Assembly: GCF_011516645.4 (NCBI RefSeq)
Contig: NZ_CP088285.1
Coordinates: 9,566,501 to 9,630,500, forward strand
DNA length: 64,000 nt
Reading direction: 5' to 3'
DNA from: Bradyrhizobium septentrionale
GTDB lineage: Bacteria > Pseudomonadota > Alphaproteobacteria > Rhizobiales > Xanthobacteraceae
Shown here: piece by piece, positions 26,077 to 35,116 of the stretch
Numbering within the stretch: position 1 is the stretch's first letter
Layout of the letters: every line of letters starts with the position of its first letter
Made by a program: the position numbers and the translations under genes
The notes under the pieces: generated by a model
Told to the model about the DNA's origin: nothing
Database searches by the model: none
What the model saw: the letters and a program-made list of their open reading frames with translations, nothing else

Positions 26077-27999
26077 ATGAACATCGAGCTTCCGCGCAAA
26101 CACCTCGATCTGTCCTCCGCCATCGCCGAGGGCGACATCCGCGTGCTGCTGATGGTGCTGGTGCACCTGACCGGCGACGAGAAATGGCTGGAGCCGCCCT
26201 ACAAGCCGAAGCGCGACGTCCGCCTGATCCCCGATCCGGATGCCGGCGTGCCGAAGGAGATCCAGGACGAGATTCGCGCCGCCGTCCTCAACCTGTTCGC
26301 GAACGGCACGCCGAAGCCCGTCATCACCGATCCCGGCAACGAGCTGATGCTGCGGATGATGCGCGCGACGCTCGGTGAGAACGTCGCAGCGGAATACGCC
26401 CCGCTGATGCGCGAAGAGATGGCCTTCACCCCGCGCGATGCGCGCTGGCGCGAGCGCCCCTCCGGCGAGCGGCTGGCGCAGCAGCATGTGCTGATCGTCG
26501 GTGCCGGCGTGTGCGCGATCGCGCTTGGCGTTGCGCTCGGCCGGCTCGGCATTCCCTATACGATCGTCGAGAAGCAGGACGAGATCGGCGGCACCTGGTA
26601 CGTCAACCGCTATCCCGGTTGCGGCGTCGATACGCCGAACCACTCCTATTCGTTCTCGTTCGGCGCCCGCAATCCGTGGACCCGCTATTTCGCGCAACGC
26701 CAGGAATTGCTCGACTACCTGCTCAAGGTCGTGCGCGAACACGACATCCGCAAGCACGTCCGCCTCTCTACCGAACTCGTTGCCTCCTACTGGGACGAAG
26801 CCAGGCGTCGCTGGATATCGACCCTGAAGACCGCGAACGGCGAAGAGACCTTCGAGTCCACCGCGCTGGTCAGCGCGATCGGCCAGCTCAACGATCCCTT
26901 GCCCGCCCGCTTTGAGGGAGACGAGAATTTCACCGGGTTGAAGGTTCATTCGGCGTTGTGGTCCGACGACATCAAGCTCGACGGCAAGCATGTCGCCGTG
27001 ATCGGCACCGGCGCAACCGCGATGCAGTTGGTGCCGTCGATCGCCGACCGCGTCGCCTCGGTGACCGTCTACCAGCGCACCGCGCAATGGGCACGTCCGG
27101 TGAAGGGCTATTCCGATCCGATCACCGAAGGCGCGCAGTGGCTGCTCGCGCATCTGCCGTTCTATGTGCAGTGGTATCGCTTCAACATGTTCTGGCGCTA
27201 CGGCGACGGGTTGCTGCCGTTCCTGCGCAAGGACCCGGCCTGGCCGCATCCGGACCGCGCTGTCAACAAGGGCAATGACCGCCATCGCCAGGAGCTGGCC
27301 GACTTCATCCTGTCCGAGCTGAAGGATCGCCCTGATTTGATCGAGAAATGCATGCCGACCTATCCGCCCTACGGCAAGCGCATCCTGCTCGACAACAACT
27401 GGTTCAAGACCCTGACCAGGCCGAATGTCGAGCTGGTCACCGACAAGATCGACCATTTCGCTGCAGAAGGAATCGTCACGGCTGACGGCAAATCGCGGCA
27501 GCACGACGTCATCGTGATCTCGACCGGCTTCAAGGTCTCCGAGATGGCGGCGCGTCTCAACATCACGGGACGCGACGGCAAGACTCTCAGGCAGGCGTGG
27601 GACCACGACAATCCGACTGCGTATCTCGGTCTCACCGTGCCGGACTTCCCCAACCTCTTCCTGATGCTCGGGCCCAATTCGGGACCTGCGCATGGCGGCA
27701 GCGTGATCTTCCAGTCCGAATGTCAGAGCCGCTACATCTCCGCCTGCCTCGTCGAGATGATCGAGAACGACATCGCTGCGATCGACGTGCATCCCGAAGC
27801 CCATGATCAATACATCCGCGAGGTCGATGCCGAGCATGAGCAGTTGATCTGGACACATCCGGGCATGACGACCTACTACCGCAACAGAAGCGGCCGCGTG
27901 TTCTCGGCGATGCCGTGGCGGTTCGTCGACTACTGGAAAATGACGCACGATCCGGACTTCACGCAGTATCGCCAGACCAAGGCGCGACAGGACGCCTGA
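26077..27999 (+). CDS. Baeyer-Villiger monooxygenase, HAPMO-like with N-terminal extension
   Basis: 640 residues. After a ~130-residue helical N-terminal extension, the FAD-binding GAGVCAIALG motif starts at residue 142, and the type I BVMO fingerprint FxGxxxHxxxW is at 285-295 (FTGLKVHSALW). A second nucleotide fold (VAVIGTGATAMQLVPSIA) binds NADPH. Length and extension match 4-hydroxyacetophenone monooxygenase rather than cyclohexanone monooxygenase. It would convert a ketone into an ester or lactone, whose hydrolysis and oxidation could feed the CoA ligase and SDRs next door. Last gene of the rightward operon. Confidence 0.9.
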   Translation: MNIELPRKHLDLSSAIAEGDIRVLLMVLVHLTGDEKWLEPPYKPKRDVRLIPDPDAGVPKEIQDEIRAAVLNLFANGTPKPVITDPGNELMLRMMRATLGENVAAEYAPLMREEMAFTPRDARWRERPSGERLAQQHVLIVGAGVCAIALGVALGRLGIPYTIVEKQDEIGGTWYVNRYPGCGVDTPNHSYSFSFGARNPWTRYFAQRQELLDYLLKVVREHDIRKHVRLSTELVASYWDEARRRWISTLKTANGEETFESTALVSAIGQLNDPLPARFEGDENFTGLKVHSALWSDDIKLDGKHVAVIGTGATAMQLVPSIADRVASVTVYQRTAQWARPVKGYSDPITEGAQWLLAHLPFYVQWYRFNMFWRYGDGLLPFLRKDPAWPHPDRAVNKGNDRHRQELADFILSELKDRPDLIEKCMPTYPPYGKRILLDNNWFKTLTRPNVELVTDKIDHFAAEGIVTADGKSRQHDVIVISTGFKVSEMAARLNITGRDGKTLRQAWDHDNPTAYLGLTVPDFPNLFLMLGPNSGPAHGGSVIFQSECQSRYISACLVEMIENDIAAIDVHPEAHDQYIREVDAEHEQLIWTHPGMTTYYRNRSGRVFSAMPWRFVDYWKMTHDPDFTQYRQTKARQDA

Positions 28000-28501
28000 C
28001 CTGAATTACCCCTCTCGTTAACTTGACATGTGGCCATAACTGCCGCAGCATTTCGCTGACTGCACCTGTTGGAGTGCTGGAGCGCCTGCTCCTCGCGTCG
28101 CAGGAATTGACGGACGATTACGGGATCGGCCGCCAGGCAGCAGAAGCGGACAGATGTCCGTCGGCCCACCCTTGGAGAGGAGCATGACGCCACCGGCGAA
28201 AGCCAGCGACCTTGCTCGGCAAGGTCTCGGTGCACGTGAGGCGAACAGCAGCTGCTAGCCGCGTGTGCCGCCGACAATCTGAACATATCCGCAGGACGAG
28301 AGCGCAAAGGCCAAGCGCTTTTAGGTCCAGAATCACCACTGGTCTACACCAGAGATCCTTCGCTAAAACGAAGTAGCAGGGCCCCGCGATGCTTGAATGC
28401 ACCGGGGCCCATTCGTTTGCCCGCCACCTCCCCTTCGTCGCACCGCATTGCGCCGCGGCCCTGGATCGGGAACAATTGTCGTGACGCGATGAGGAACGCT
28501 G
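28000..28501. other. Gap of 500 bases with three tandem hairpins
   Basis: No gene is convincing here. A TTGACA occurs near 28022 but without a good -10. Three consecutive hairpins are visible: CTGGT-CTAC-ACCAG (28339-28352), CTTCG-CTAAAA-CGAAG (28358-28373) and GGGCCCCG with a 16-base loop to CGGGGCCC (28379-28410). The last is a strong stem without a T-run. They could end the upstream operon or form a structured RNA. Confidence 0.45.
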
Positions 28502-29131
28502 ATGGAAAAGCCGCGTGTGCGAGTCTACACCGACTACAAGTCTCCCTACGCCTATGTCGCCAACAAGCGGCTGTTCGAACTCGAGGAGAGCTGCGGCGTC
28601 GAACTGGAATGGCTGCCCTACACGCTGCGCATTCCCGAATTCATGGGCACGGTCGAGGCGCGCACACCGCACTTCTGGCGCAAGGTGCGCTACGCCTACA
28701 TGGATGCGCGGCGGTTCGCCAATGCGCAGGGGCTCACCATGAAGGGCCCGCGCCGAATCTACGACGCGTTCTACGCCAGCGCCGGGATGCTGTTCGCGCA
28801 GCGCCATGGGCTGTTCCGGCCCTATCATGACACGGTGTTCCAGAGGTTCTGGAACCACGAGTTGGAGATCGACGAGCTGTCGGAGATTTCCGGCGTGATT
28901 GCCGCGGTCGGCGGCTCCGCTGAGGCGTTCGAGGCCTATGTTCGCGGCCCTGCCCGTGCGGAGCACGATCGCATCATCGACGAGGCGGAAGCGCTCGGCG
29001 TGTTCGGCGTGCCCAGCATGGTGTTCAACGGCGAGCTGTTCTGGGGCGGCGACCGCATCGACATGCTGATCGAAAGAATCAAGCGGCCGGAGACGATCGC
29101 GGTTGCGCTTGGGAGCAGGCACCGGACCTAG
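28502..29131 (+). CDS. DsbA-like / 2-hydroxychromene-2-carboxylate isomerase family protein
   Basis: 209 residues. The start (RVRVYTDYKSPYAYVANKRLFELEE) and the C-terminal GVFGVPSMVFNGELFWGGDRID block are typical of the kappa-class GST/HCCA isomerase branch of the DsbA fold. The YKSPYAY sequence replaces the CxxC of thiol oxidoreductases with a Ser-containing motif, so it is probably glutathione-dependent. Possible roles include isomerisation of aromatic breakdown products; the neighbouring GST gene on the opposite strand is consistent but not decisive. Confidence 0.85.
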   Translation: MEKPRVRVYTDYKSPYAYVANKRLFELEESCGVELEWLPYTLRIPEFMGTVEARTPHFWRKVRYAYMDARRFANAQGLTMKGPRRIYDAFYASAGMLFAQRHGLFRPYHDTVFQRFWNHELEIDELSEISGVIAAVGGSAEAFEAYVRGPARAEHDRIIDEAEALGVFGVPSMVFNGELFWGGDRIDMLIERIKRPETIAVALGSRHRT

Positions 29132-29164
29132 GCATCCGCTACTTCGAATCTGTCTCCTGATCGA

Positions 29165-30175
29165 TCAGCCTCCATCCAGGACGGCCCAACATCCCGTGCG
29201 TTCCAGCACGGGCTTCAATGCGGTGCGATCGCCGGCATCGAGCGCGGCAAACTTTTCGCGCAGCTGCTGCAGGCATTTGACCTGGTATTTGAAGGGCGCC
29301 AGCGCGTAAGGCAGCCCCAAGACGTTGATCTCGAGCCGCTCGAGGCCTTTCGCGAACGCATCCGCATTGGCGGCAAGGAACGGCAGATAGAGCTCGCCCG
29401 CGATCCGCAGCAGCGCCTCGGCGAACCCGCCGAGCGCCTGCTCCCGCGGATACCATTTGCCCTCGACGCCGGACGCGTCATCGAGCCGCCGCACCCAGTG
29501 ATCGGTGAACGGTGCCCGCTCGCGCATGATCCGCATCGGGGTCGGATCGGTCGCCATCTCGCTGAGCTGGCCGAACCAGGCAAAATCCGCCAGCGACGGC
29601 CGGCTGCCGAACAGATAATTCGTCATGCCGACATGCGGCTCGAACGCCGCAAGCGTCCGGCGATAACTCTGCTCCAGCAGCGGCCTGTTCTCCTCGGTCG
29701 CGCCGAGAATGACCATGCGTGAAATCTGCCGCTGCCGGAACTCCTCGATCTCCTCGCGGCTGCCGGTCTTAGCGTCCGACGTCGACCATTCCTCGCCGGC
29801 CCAGCGCGACACATAGGCCTGATCTTCCGGATCCCACCAGCGATAGAGAAACAGCGGCTTTACCGCCCATTCGTCGGCGAGGTCCTCAAGCAGGTCGCAG
29901 ACGAACGCGACGGCCTTGTCCTCGGGGATGACCGAGCGCCCCTGATGGCGCGCTTCCAGATCATAGGCGAGCGTCGTGGTCTCGCCGCGATAGCTGCCGT
30001 CGGGATATTGCAGCACCGGGATCAACAACGGCTTCAGATGCGCGGTCGCCGCGCGCAGGGCCTTGGTCATGATCACCCAGTCGTGCGGAATCCGCCGGTA
30101 GCGCAGCAGCGCGCGCAGCTTGATCGCATAGGGCGACGCCGTCGATCCGATCAGGCGATAGCGCCCCTCGGTCAT
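29165..30175 (-). CDS. Glutathione S-transferase family protein
   Basis: 336 residues, longer than a classic GST. The N-terminal thioredoxin-like domain is visible in YRLIGSTASPYAIKLRALLRYRRIPHDWV and the substrate-binding motif IPVLQYPDGSYRGETTTLAYDLE. The C-terminal helical domain (GMTNYLFGSRPSLADFAWFGQL) follows, with an extra C-terminal extension of about 90 residues. It is coupled to the M81 peptidase gene upstream by a four-base overlap. Substrate not assigned. Confidence 0.85.
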   Translation of the reverse strand: MTEGRYRLIGSTASPYAIKLRALLRYRRIPHDWVIMTKALRAATAHLKPLLIPVLQYPDGSYRGETTTLAYDLEARHQGRSVIPEDKAVAFVCDLLEDLADEWAVKPLFLYRWWDPEDQAYVSRWAGEEWSTSDAKTGSREEIEEFRQRQISRMVILGATEENRPLLEQSYRRTLAAFEPHVGMTNYLFGSRPSLADFAWFGQLSEMATDPTPMRIMRERAPFTDHWVRRLDDASGVEGKWYPREQALGGFAEALLRIAGELYLPFLAANADAFAKGLERLEINVLGLPYALAPFKYQVKCLQQLREKFAALDAGDRTALKPVLERTGCWAVLDGG

Positions 30176-31665
30176 GACGACAACTCCGAAAATGCCGGAT
30201 TGCCGTACGGATAGAACCGCGTGAGATCAACATTCTTGTAAGGCAGCTTGTCGAGACGCGTCGTGCCAAGGAAAGGCTCGTCAGGCTCGACCAGCAGGAT
30301 CGTCTTGGCAAAACCGTTGTCGAAGCCGCGCCGGAAGTGGACCCGCGACTTGATCGCCATCACATCGAAGGTGCCGATGTCGGGCACCAGTGCCTTCAGC
30401 GAGAACGGCTCCATGACCTGCACCAGGTAGGTGGAGAGGATCAGCGCATTGTTGCGGCCGAAGCGCACGCAGGCCCAGAACTGCCCGTACGCCTCACCCG
30501 CAGCCGAGATGGTGCCCTGAATGCGAACCGGATCGCCCGCCGACTCGTCGGCACGACCACCGATCTCCATGTCGAAGGCATCGCCGGCCTTGGCGCCGGC
30601 GGCCTTCAGCGCTGCAGTCGCCCTGCCATCCGCTATGGTCGCGATCACCGTGTTGGCGAGGTCCTGCGCGATGATCTCGCGCAGCAGCCAGGTCGCCGAT
30701 CCCGAGCGATCGCTGTGATCGGCCAGCACCACCGGCGTGTTGCCATCAGCGACGGCCTGCTTTGACAGCGCGACGCCCTCGGCGATGCTGTGGAGTTTGG
30801 TCGATTGCAGCAGCGCCTCGCGCAGCCGCCAGATCGTGCCGGCGAGATCCCGCGCGACCTGTTCGGCGAGTTTTGGATTGTCGTTGGTCAGCACCTGCAC
30901 GGTCATGCCGACATCGGGAACATCGGCGAACGGGAAGCCGAAGAAGATGTTGACATAGACGTCGACCTCGCGGGCCTCCCAGACCAGCGCGCGCTGCACC
31001 AGATCCATCCACGGCCGCGCCCCGGTCCATTGCAGCACGGTGGGTGAGATCACGGGAACCTTGATGGTCCGGTGCGTTGGCTTGTAGTCACCGCGGATCG
31101 CCCGCACCAGCATGCGCGCGGCCCGTTCACCCTGCAGATGGGCGTCATAGTGCGGGAAGTATTTGACGGTGAACGCCATGTCCGCCGGTTCGAGGAACGC
31201 CTCGTCCTCATTGCCGTGAAGGTCGAAAGTTGCCGCGATGAAGGCGGAGCGGCCGACCACCTCGCGCACCTGCCGCGCCAGATCGGCCTCCGGCCGCGGC
31301 ACGCCACGCACGGCCATGGCGCCGTGCAGACACAGATAGACACCGTCGAACGGCCCCTCATCCTTCAGTCCCGCGATCATCTTGCCGACGAAGCTGCGAT
31401 AGGCGCCCTCGGTGATCCAGCCCGATCCAGTCCCGGTCTTCGGCCACAGCGGGGATTCGATGCCGACCAGCTCGACCTCGGAGAACTCGCGCGCCACCTG
31501 CACGAAGCCGCCCATGTAGTTCCTGGGATCGAACTGCAGCAGCGCCTCGCCCCTGGCCGGCGAGCCCGGATAGATGAAGTCGTCGAGCGTGGTCTCGTTC
31601 GGCAGGAACGAGACGGTTTCGTGGGAGAAATGCAGGACGGCGATACGTATCTTGCGTTCGCTCAT
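30172..31665 (-). CDS. M81 family metallopeptidase (MlrC-like)
   Basis: 497 residues from the ATG at 31665. The family signature is RIAVLHFSHETVSFLPNETT, with other conserved stretches: YLCLHGAMAVRG, ATFDLHGNEDE and the C-terminal VVLADHSDRSGSAT block. M81 enzymes (microcystinase C relatives) are zinc peptidases hydrolysing small or unusual peptides, but most are uncharacterised, so the peptide substrate is unknown. Divergent from the class II aldolase gene, 188 bases away, and overlapping the GST gene at its end. Confidence 0.9.
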   Translation of the reverse strand: MSERKIRIAVLHFSHETVSFLPNETTLDDFIYPGSPARGEALLQFDPRNYMGGFVQVAREFSEVELVGIESPLWPKTGTGSGWITEGAYRSFVGKMIAGLKDEGPFDGVYLCLHGAMAVRGVPRPEADLARQVREVVGRSAFIAATFDLHGNEDEAFLEPADMAFTVKYFPHYDAHLQGERAARMLVRAIRGDYKPTHRTIKVPVISPTVLQWTGARPWMDLVQRALVWEAREVDVYVNIFFGFPFADVPDVGMTVQVLTNDNPKLAEQVARDLAGTIWRLREALLQSTKLHSIAEGVALSKQAVADGNTPVVLADHSDRSGSATWLLREIIAQDLANTVIATIADGRATAALKAAGAKAGDAFDMEIGGRADESAGDPVRIQGTISAAGEAYGQFWACVRFGRNNALILSTYLVQVMEPFSLKALVPDIGTFDVMAIKSRVHFRRGFDNGFAKTILLVEPDEPFLGTTRLDKLPYKNVDLTRFYPYGNPAFSELSS

Positions 31666-31853
31666 TTTGTGCGCCTCGGCTGTTTTTCCGTATCCTGACA
31701 TCGAAGGCGCGGCGCGCCAATGCCGCATTCGGTTTTTGCCCGCCAGCCCTGCAAATACGCAGACGCGGCACAGCTTGCCGCCGCGCCGATTCTGCTATGG
31801 TCCACGCCAACAATCGGGCCGCGGGTCCGTAGATGTCTCAAGGAGAGAACGCC

Positions 31854-32648
31854 ATGAATCCCCCCGTCAGCTCGCCCGCGATCAAGGTCGTCAAATCGGT
31901 TCGCGAGCAGGTGAGCGCCGAGGAGTGGCAGGCCCGTGTCGATCTCGCCGCCTGCTATCGGCTGACGGCGATGTACGGGATGACCGAGATGATCGCGAAC
32001 CACATCTCCTGCCGCGTGCCCGGCACCACCGACCAGTTCCTGATCAATGCCTACGGCATGCTCTATGAGGAGATCGACGCCTCCAGCCTGATCAAGGTCG
32101 ACGTCGAGGGCAACACGCTGCTCAACGCCACCGACTATGACGTCAACGTCGCCGGCTTCGTCATTCACAGCGCCATCCACATGGCCAAGCACGACATGGA
32201 CTGCGTCGCGCACACCCACACCCCGGCCGGCATGGCCGTCTCGGCGATGGAATGCGGCCTGCTGCCGCTCGCGCAGACCTCGATGCGCTTCCTGCACATC
32301 GCCTACCACGACTTCGAAGGCATCGCGGACAATGTCGACGAGCGCGAGCGGCTGGTCCGCGACCTCGGCGACCACGAGGCGATGATCCTGCGCAACCATG
32401 GCCTGCTGGTCGTCGGCCGCACTGTGCCCGCCGCCTTCAACGTGCTGTTCCGGCTGGAGCGCGCCTGCCAGACCCAGGTGATGGCGCTGTCCTGCAACAC
32501 CAAGCTGATCTATCCGCCGCAAAATATCCTCGAAGACACCTATGAGCGGATGCAGCCGAACCCCGGCCGCGCCGCGCGCAACGGTGAGCTCGCCTGGCCC
32601 GCTTTGCTGCGCAAGCTCGACCGCGCCGATCCGTCGTATCGGGACTGA
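31854..32648 (+). CDS. Class II aldolase/adducin family protein
   Basis: 264 residues from the ATG at 31854, which has AGGAGAG eight bases upstream; an earlier ATG at 31833 lies before this ribosome site. The metal site appears in CVAHTHTPAGMAVS (two His) and a later His in LRNHGLLVVGR. Such proteins are fuculose-phosphate aldolase-like lyases or decarboxylases. No sugar genes surround it, so the substrate is open; the divergent M81 peptidase gene is the only linked partner. Confidence 0.88.
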   Translation: MNPPVSSPAIKVVKSVREQVSAEEWQARVDLAACYRLTAMYGMTEMIANHISCRVPGTTDQFLINAYGMLYEEIDASSLIKVDVEGNTLLNATDYDVNVAGFVIHSAIHMAKHDMDCVAHTHTPAGMAVSAMECGLLPLAQTSMRFLHIAYHDFEGIADNVDERERLVRDLGDHEAMILRNHGLLVVGRTVPAAFNVLFRLERACQTQVMALSCNTKLIYPPQNILEDTYERMQPNPGRAARNGELAWPALLRKLDRADPSYRD

Positions 32649-32760
32649 GGCGAAATCGCGCCTTCGCATCAACTTTGGGCGTCGCTTGCCCGCTATTTGA
32701 GCGCACGCTTTGTCGCGAGATCGCCGATGCTAGCCGTCGGCGAGGCGGCAGGTGCGTGCG

Positions 32761-33699
32761 ATGAAAACCTTCATTCGCGTTGTTGAACTGTGGGTGCCCG
32801 ATCAAACCCGGACGCGGCTGGAATTCGGCGGCAGCCTCCACAGCGGCGAGTTCACGGAGTTCAACGAGGTCAGCGAGAACGCGCTGTTCGCCTATGACGA
32901 GGGCCTTCCCGGCAAGGCCTGGGCGAGCGGCCATCCGGTCATCCTGACCGAGTTCGCCAACTCCTATTTCAAGCGAACCGACGAGGCGCGCGAAGCCGGC
33001 CTGACCTGCGGCGTCGCGCTTCCGGTGTTTGCCGGCGAATTCCTGATGGCGGTGATGGTGCTGCTCTGCGGTGACGACAGGAAGCATGTCGGCGCGATCG
33101 AACTCTGGCACAACGATCCCGACCGATCCCACGAGATGGCGCTGGTCGACGGCTACTACGGCACCGCCGACATGTTCGAGTTCAACTCGCGCCACACCAA
33201 ATTCCCGCGCGGCTTCGGCCTGCCTGGCCGGACCTGGAAGGCCGGCATGCCGCTGATCATCAATGACCTGCACAATGCCAAGGGATTCCTGCGCTGGGAG
33301 GACGCATCCGAGATCGGCATCAATTGCGGCGTCGGCATCCCCTACACGACCGGCGACCAGACCTGGGTGGTGACATTCCTGTCGGCCCAGGCGACGCCGA
33401 TCGCACGCCGGTTCGAGATCTGGGTGCCGAACGAAGCGCGGTCGGCGCTGGTGTTCCACTCCGGCGATTGCAGCGAGCAGTCCGACCTCGCCGCGCTCTA
33501 TGCGGCAAAGACGATCGGCCGCGGCGAAGGCTCTATCGGCGGCGTATGGGCAACCGGCATGCCCGCGCTCACCGAACATCTGAAGCAGGATCCATCGATT
33601 GCGGCCGCACTGGCGCGCACCTCCGGCATGAACCAGGTGGTGGCGCTGCCGGTGATCGAGAGCGCCCGGCTCAAGGCCGTGCTGGCCTGGTATCTTTAG
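32761..33699 (+). CDS. Triple GAF-like repeat protein
   Basis: 312 residues from the ATG at 32761. Three successive units of about 95 residues share the pattern ELW.P/HN... then GxPGxxWxxGxP then G(I/L)(N/T)CGVxxP: residues ~7-106, 112-208 and 217-312. The third unit has lost the cysteine that is at 83 and 189 in the first two. Each unit looks like a compact GAF domain. No catalytic or output domain is present, so this is likely a stand-alone small-molecule or redox sensor, or a subunit of a larger complex. It starts 112 bases after the class II aldolase gene. Confidence 0.75.
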   Translation: MKTFIRVVELWVPDQTRTRLEFGGSLHSGEFTEFNEVSENALFAYDEGLPGKAWASGHPVILTEFANSYFKRTDEAREAGLTCGVALPVFAGEFLMAVMVLLCGDDRKHVGAIELWHNDPDRSHEMALVDGYYGTADMFEFNSRHTKFPRGFGLPGRTWKAGMPLIINDLHNAKGFLRWEDASEIGINCGVGIPYTTGDQTWVVTFLSAQATPIARRFEIWVPNEARSALVFHSGDCSEQSDLAALYAAKTIGRGEGSIGGVWATGMPALTEHLKQDPSIAAALARTSGMNQVVALPVIESARLKAVLAWYL

Positions 33700-33739
33700 G
33701 GGTTGGAAGGATCGTCCGCCGCGCGGACACAGCTCCTCA

Positions 33740-33844
33740 CCGTCATCCTGAGGTGCTCGCGTAGCGAGCCTCGAAGGATGCGCGGCCCGGCCGGTGGCCG
33801 TGCATCCTTCGAGGCTCGCAAGAGCTCGCACCTCAGGATGACGG
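33740..33844. repeat. Bradyrhizobium-type dispersed palindromic repeat, copy 1
   Basis: A long imperfect hairpin: CGTCATCCTGAGG at the left end pairs with CCTCAGGATGACGG at the right, and TCGAAGGATG pairs with CATCCTTCGA near the centre around GGCCCGGCCGGTGGCC. A second copy of the central core lies at 54792-54916. It sits downstream of the GAF-like gene. Confidence 0.75.
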
Positions 33845-33879
33845 AATTGGCTTTTTGATTCTACTGTCAAACAGCTTGT

Positions 33880-34620
33880 TCGGTGTCATCACCCGCGCAT
33901 GCGGGTGATCCAGTATTCCAGAGACGCCTGTGCGTGAGCCGAGAGGCCGCGGCGTACTGGATCGCCCGGTCCCGTCTACGCCAAGGCTTCGACGAGGCCA
34001 CGAATCCCTGGCACGCCGAAGCTTTAGCGAAGGCGGCGAGCCGGGCGATGACAGTGAGGGTGGGGACGCAACTTCGCGTTCTCGCGACATGAATCGTCCG
34101 AGTTTTTCATCTCGTTCCGCCCTCTCCTTGAACAGAGGGCGCAGGGAAAGTCGGGTGCCGATTGCACCCATGGGCCCCGAGCGATGGGTAGAAAGCTCGG
34201 GGGTAGGACCACAGGTGTAACCGAACAATCCGGCTTTCCCTGCGCGATGGGTTACGGCTTACTTCGTGCTCTCCCCGGCGAGACTGGGCTTTTTTGTCAC
34301 CGCCTTCGTAAGAACGCTGCGCGTTCTACGAGAGGACACCGGCCGCTAGGGCGTCAGGACCACACGACTTCGCCGTCCGCTTCATGCGCATTCGTCGACT
34401 GCGCACTCGGCGTCCACCGCATCTCACACCGCGTTCGTGACGACCGCGAAGCGCCCCTCGATCGGGTGAGACGGGCGGAATTGGACCACTGAGTTGCCCG
34501 ACGACGGAAGCGCCGATTTGCCCGTCGGGTTGATTTGTCGCAGGACCGGTTACGCCATCGCCAACCCGCCCGACGTCCTCGCGTGATTTGCCTGCGGGGC
34601 GCGTTTTCAACTAAGGTCGC
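33880..34620. repeat. Repeat-rich intergenic block without genes
   Basis: About 740 bases with no supported gene. It opens with an inverted pair (CACCCGCGCATGCGGGTG at 33891) and contains further palindromic fragments such as GGATCGCCCGG... with a later GCCGGGCGATGACAG. At 34420-34545 a segment runs CATCTCACACCGCGTTCGTGACG, then GTTGCCCGACG and TTTGCCCGTCGGG, of a kind dispersed in Bradyrhizobium genomes (recalled, not searched). Short open frames are arginine-rich and look like remnants. Confidence 0.5.
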
Positions 34621-34623
34621 CGG

Positions 34624-35088
34624 ATGGACATGCTCGTCAAGCTCTATGCCCTGCCCGATTCCCGGCCCGCCTACGATCGATTGCTTAAGGCCGGAATTGT
34701 GATGCGCCGTGCGCTTGCCCCCGAAAAGCACCAGGTCGTGGCCTGGGTGCGGGAGACATTCAGCGAGGCATGGGCCAGCGAAACCGAGGTCGCGTTCAGC
34801 TGCCAACCGGTCTCCTGCTTCATCGCGATCCAGCAAAAGAAGATCGTGGGATTCGCCTGCCACGACGCGGCCTGTCGCAACTTCTTCGGTCCGACCGGTG
34901 TCGCGCCGAAGGCGCAGCACAGCGGAATCGGCAAGGCGCTGCTGTTCGCGTGTCTCGAGGACATGAAACACCAGGGCTTTGGCTACGCCATCATCGGCGG
35001 CGTCGGCCCGGCGGAATTCTATGCGAAGGCCGTCGGCGCGGTGGCCATCGAAGGCTCCGCGCCGGGAATCTATCGGGGACTGCTGTAG
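34624..35088 (+). CDS. GNAT family N-acetyltransferase
   Basis: 154 residues starting MDMLVKLYALPDSRPAYD. The acetyl-CoA binding motif A is evident in GVAPKAQHSGIGKALLFACLEDMKHQG (residues 97-123) followed by GYAIIGGVGPAEFYAKAVGA. Substrate unspecified. It is flanked by a repeat-rich block upstream and a convergent IalB-type gene downstream. Confidence 0.88.
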   Translation: MDMLVKLYALPDSRPAYDRLLKAGIVMRRALAPEKHQVVAWVRETFSEAWASETEVAFSCQPVSCFIAIQQKKIVGFACHDAACRNFFGPTGVAPKAQHSGIGKALLFACLEDMKHQGFGYAIIGGVGPAEFYAKAVGAVAIEGSAPGIYRGLL

Positions 35089-35116
35089 CTGCGCCTGCGC
35101 GCAGCGCGCGCGTCGA

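Noticed and set aside
25237..27948. A 903-residue open frame on the minus strand opposite the TetR, SDR and BVMO genes
   Set aside because: Its product is Arg/His/Asp-rich with no family pattern and it lies wholly opposite three genes with clear domains; it is a GC-bias shadow.
28379..28410. Rho-independent terminator
   Set aside because: The stem is strong, but no T-run follows on either strand, so only a structured element is claimed.
33880..34620. Short arginine-rich open frames as genes
   Set aside because: They lie in palindromic repeat sequence, have no ribosome sites and no similarity pattern.
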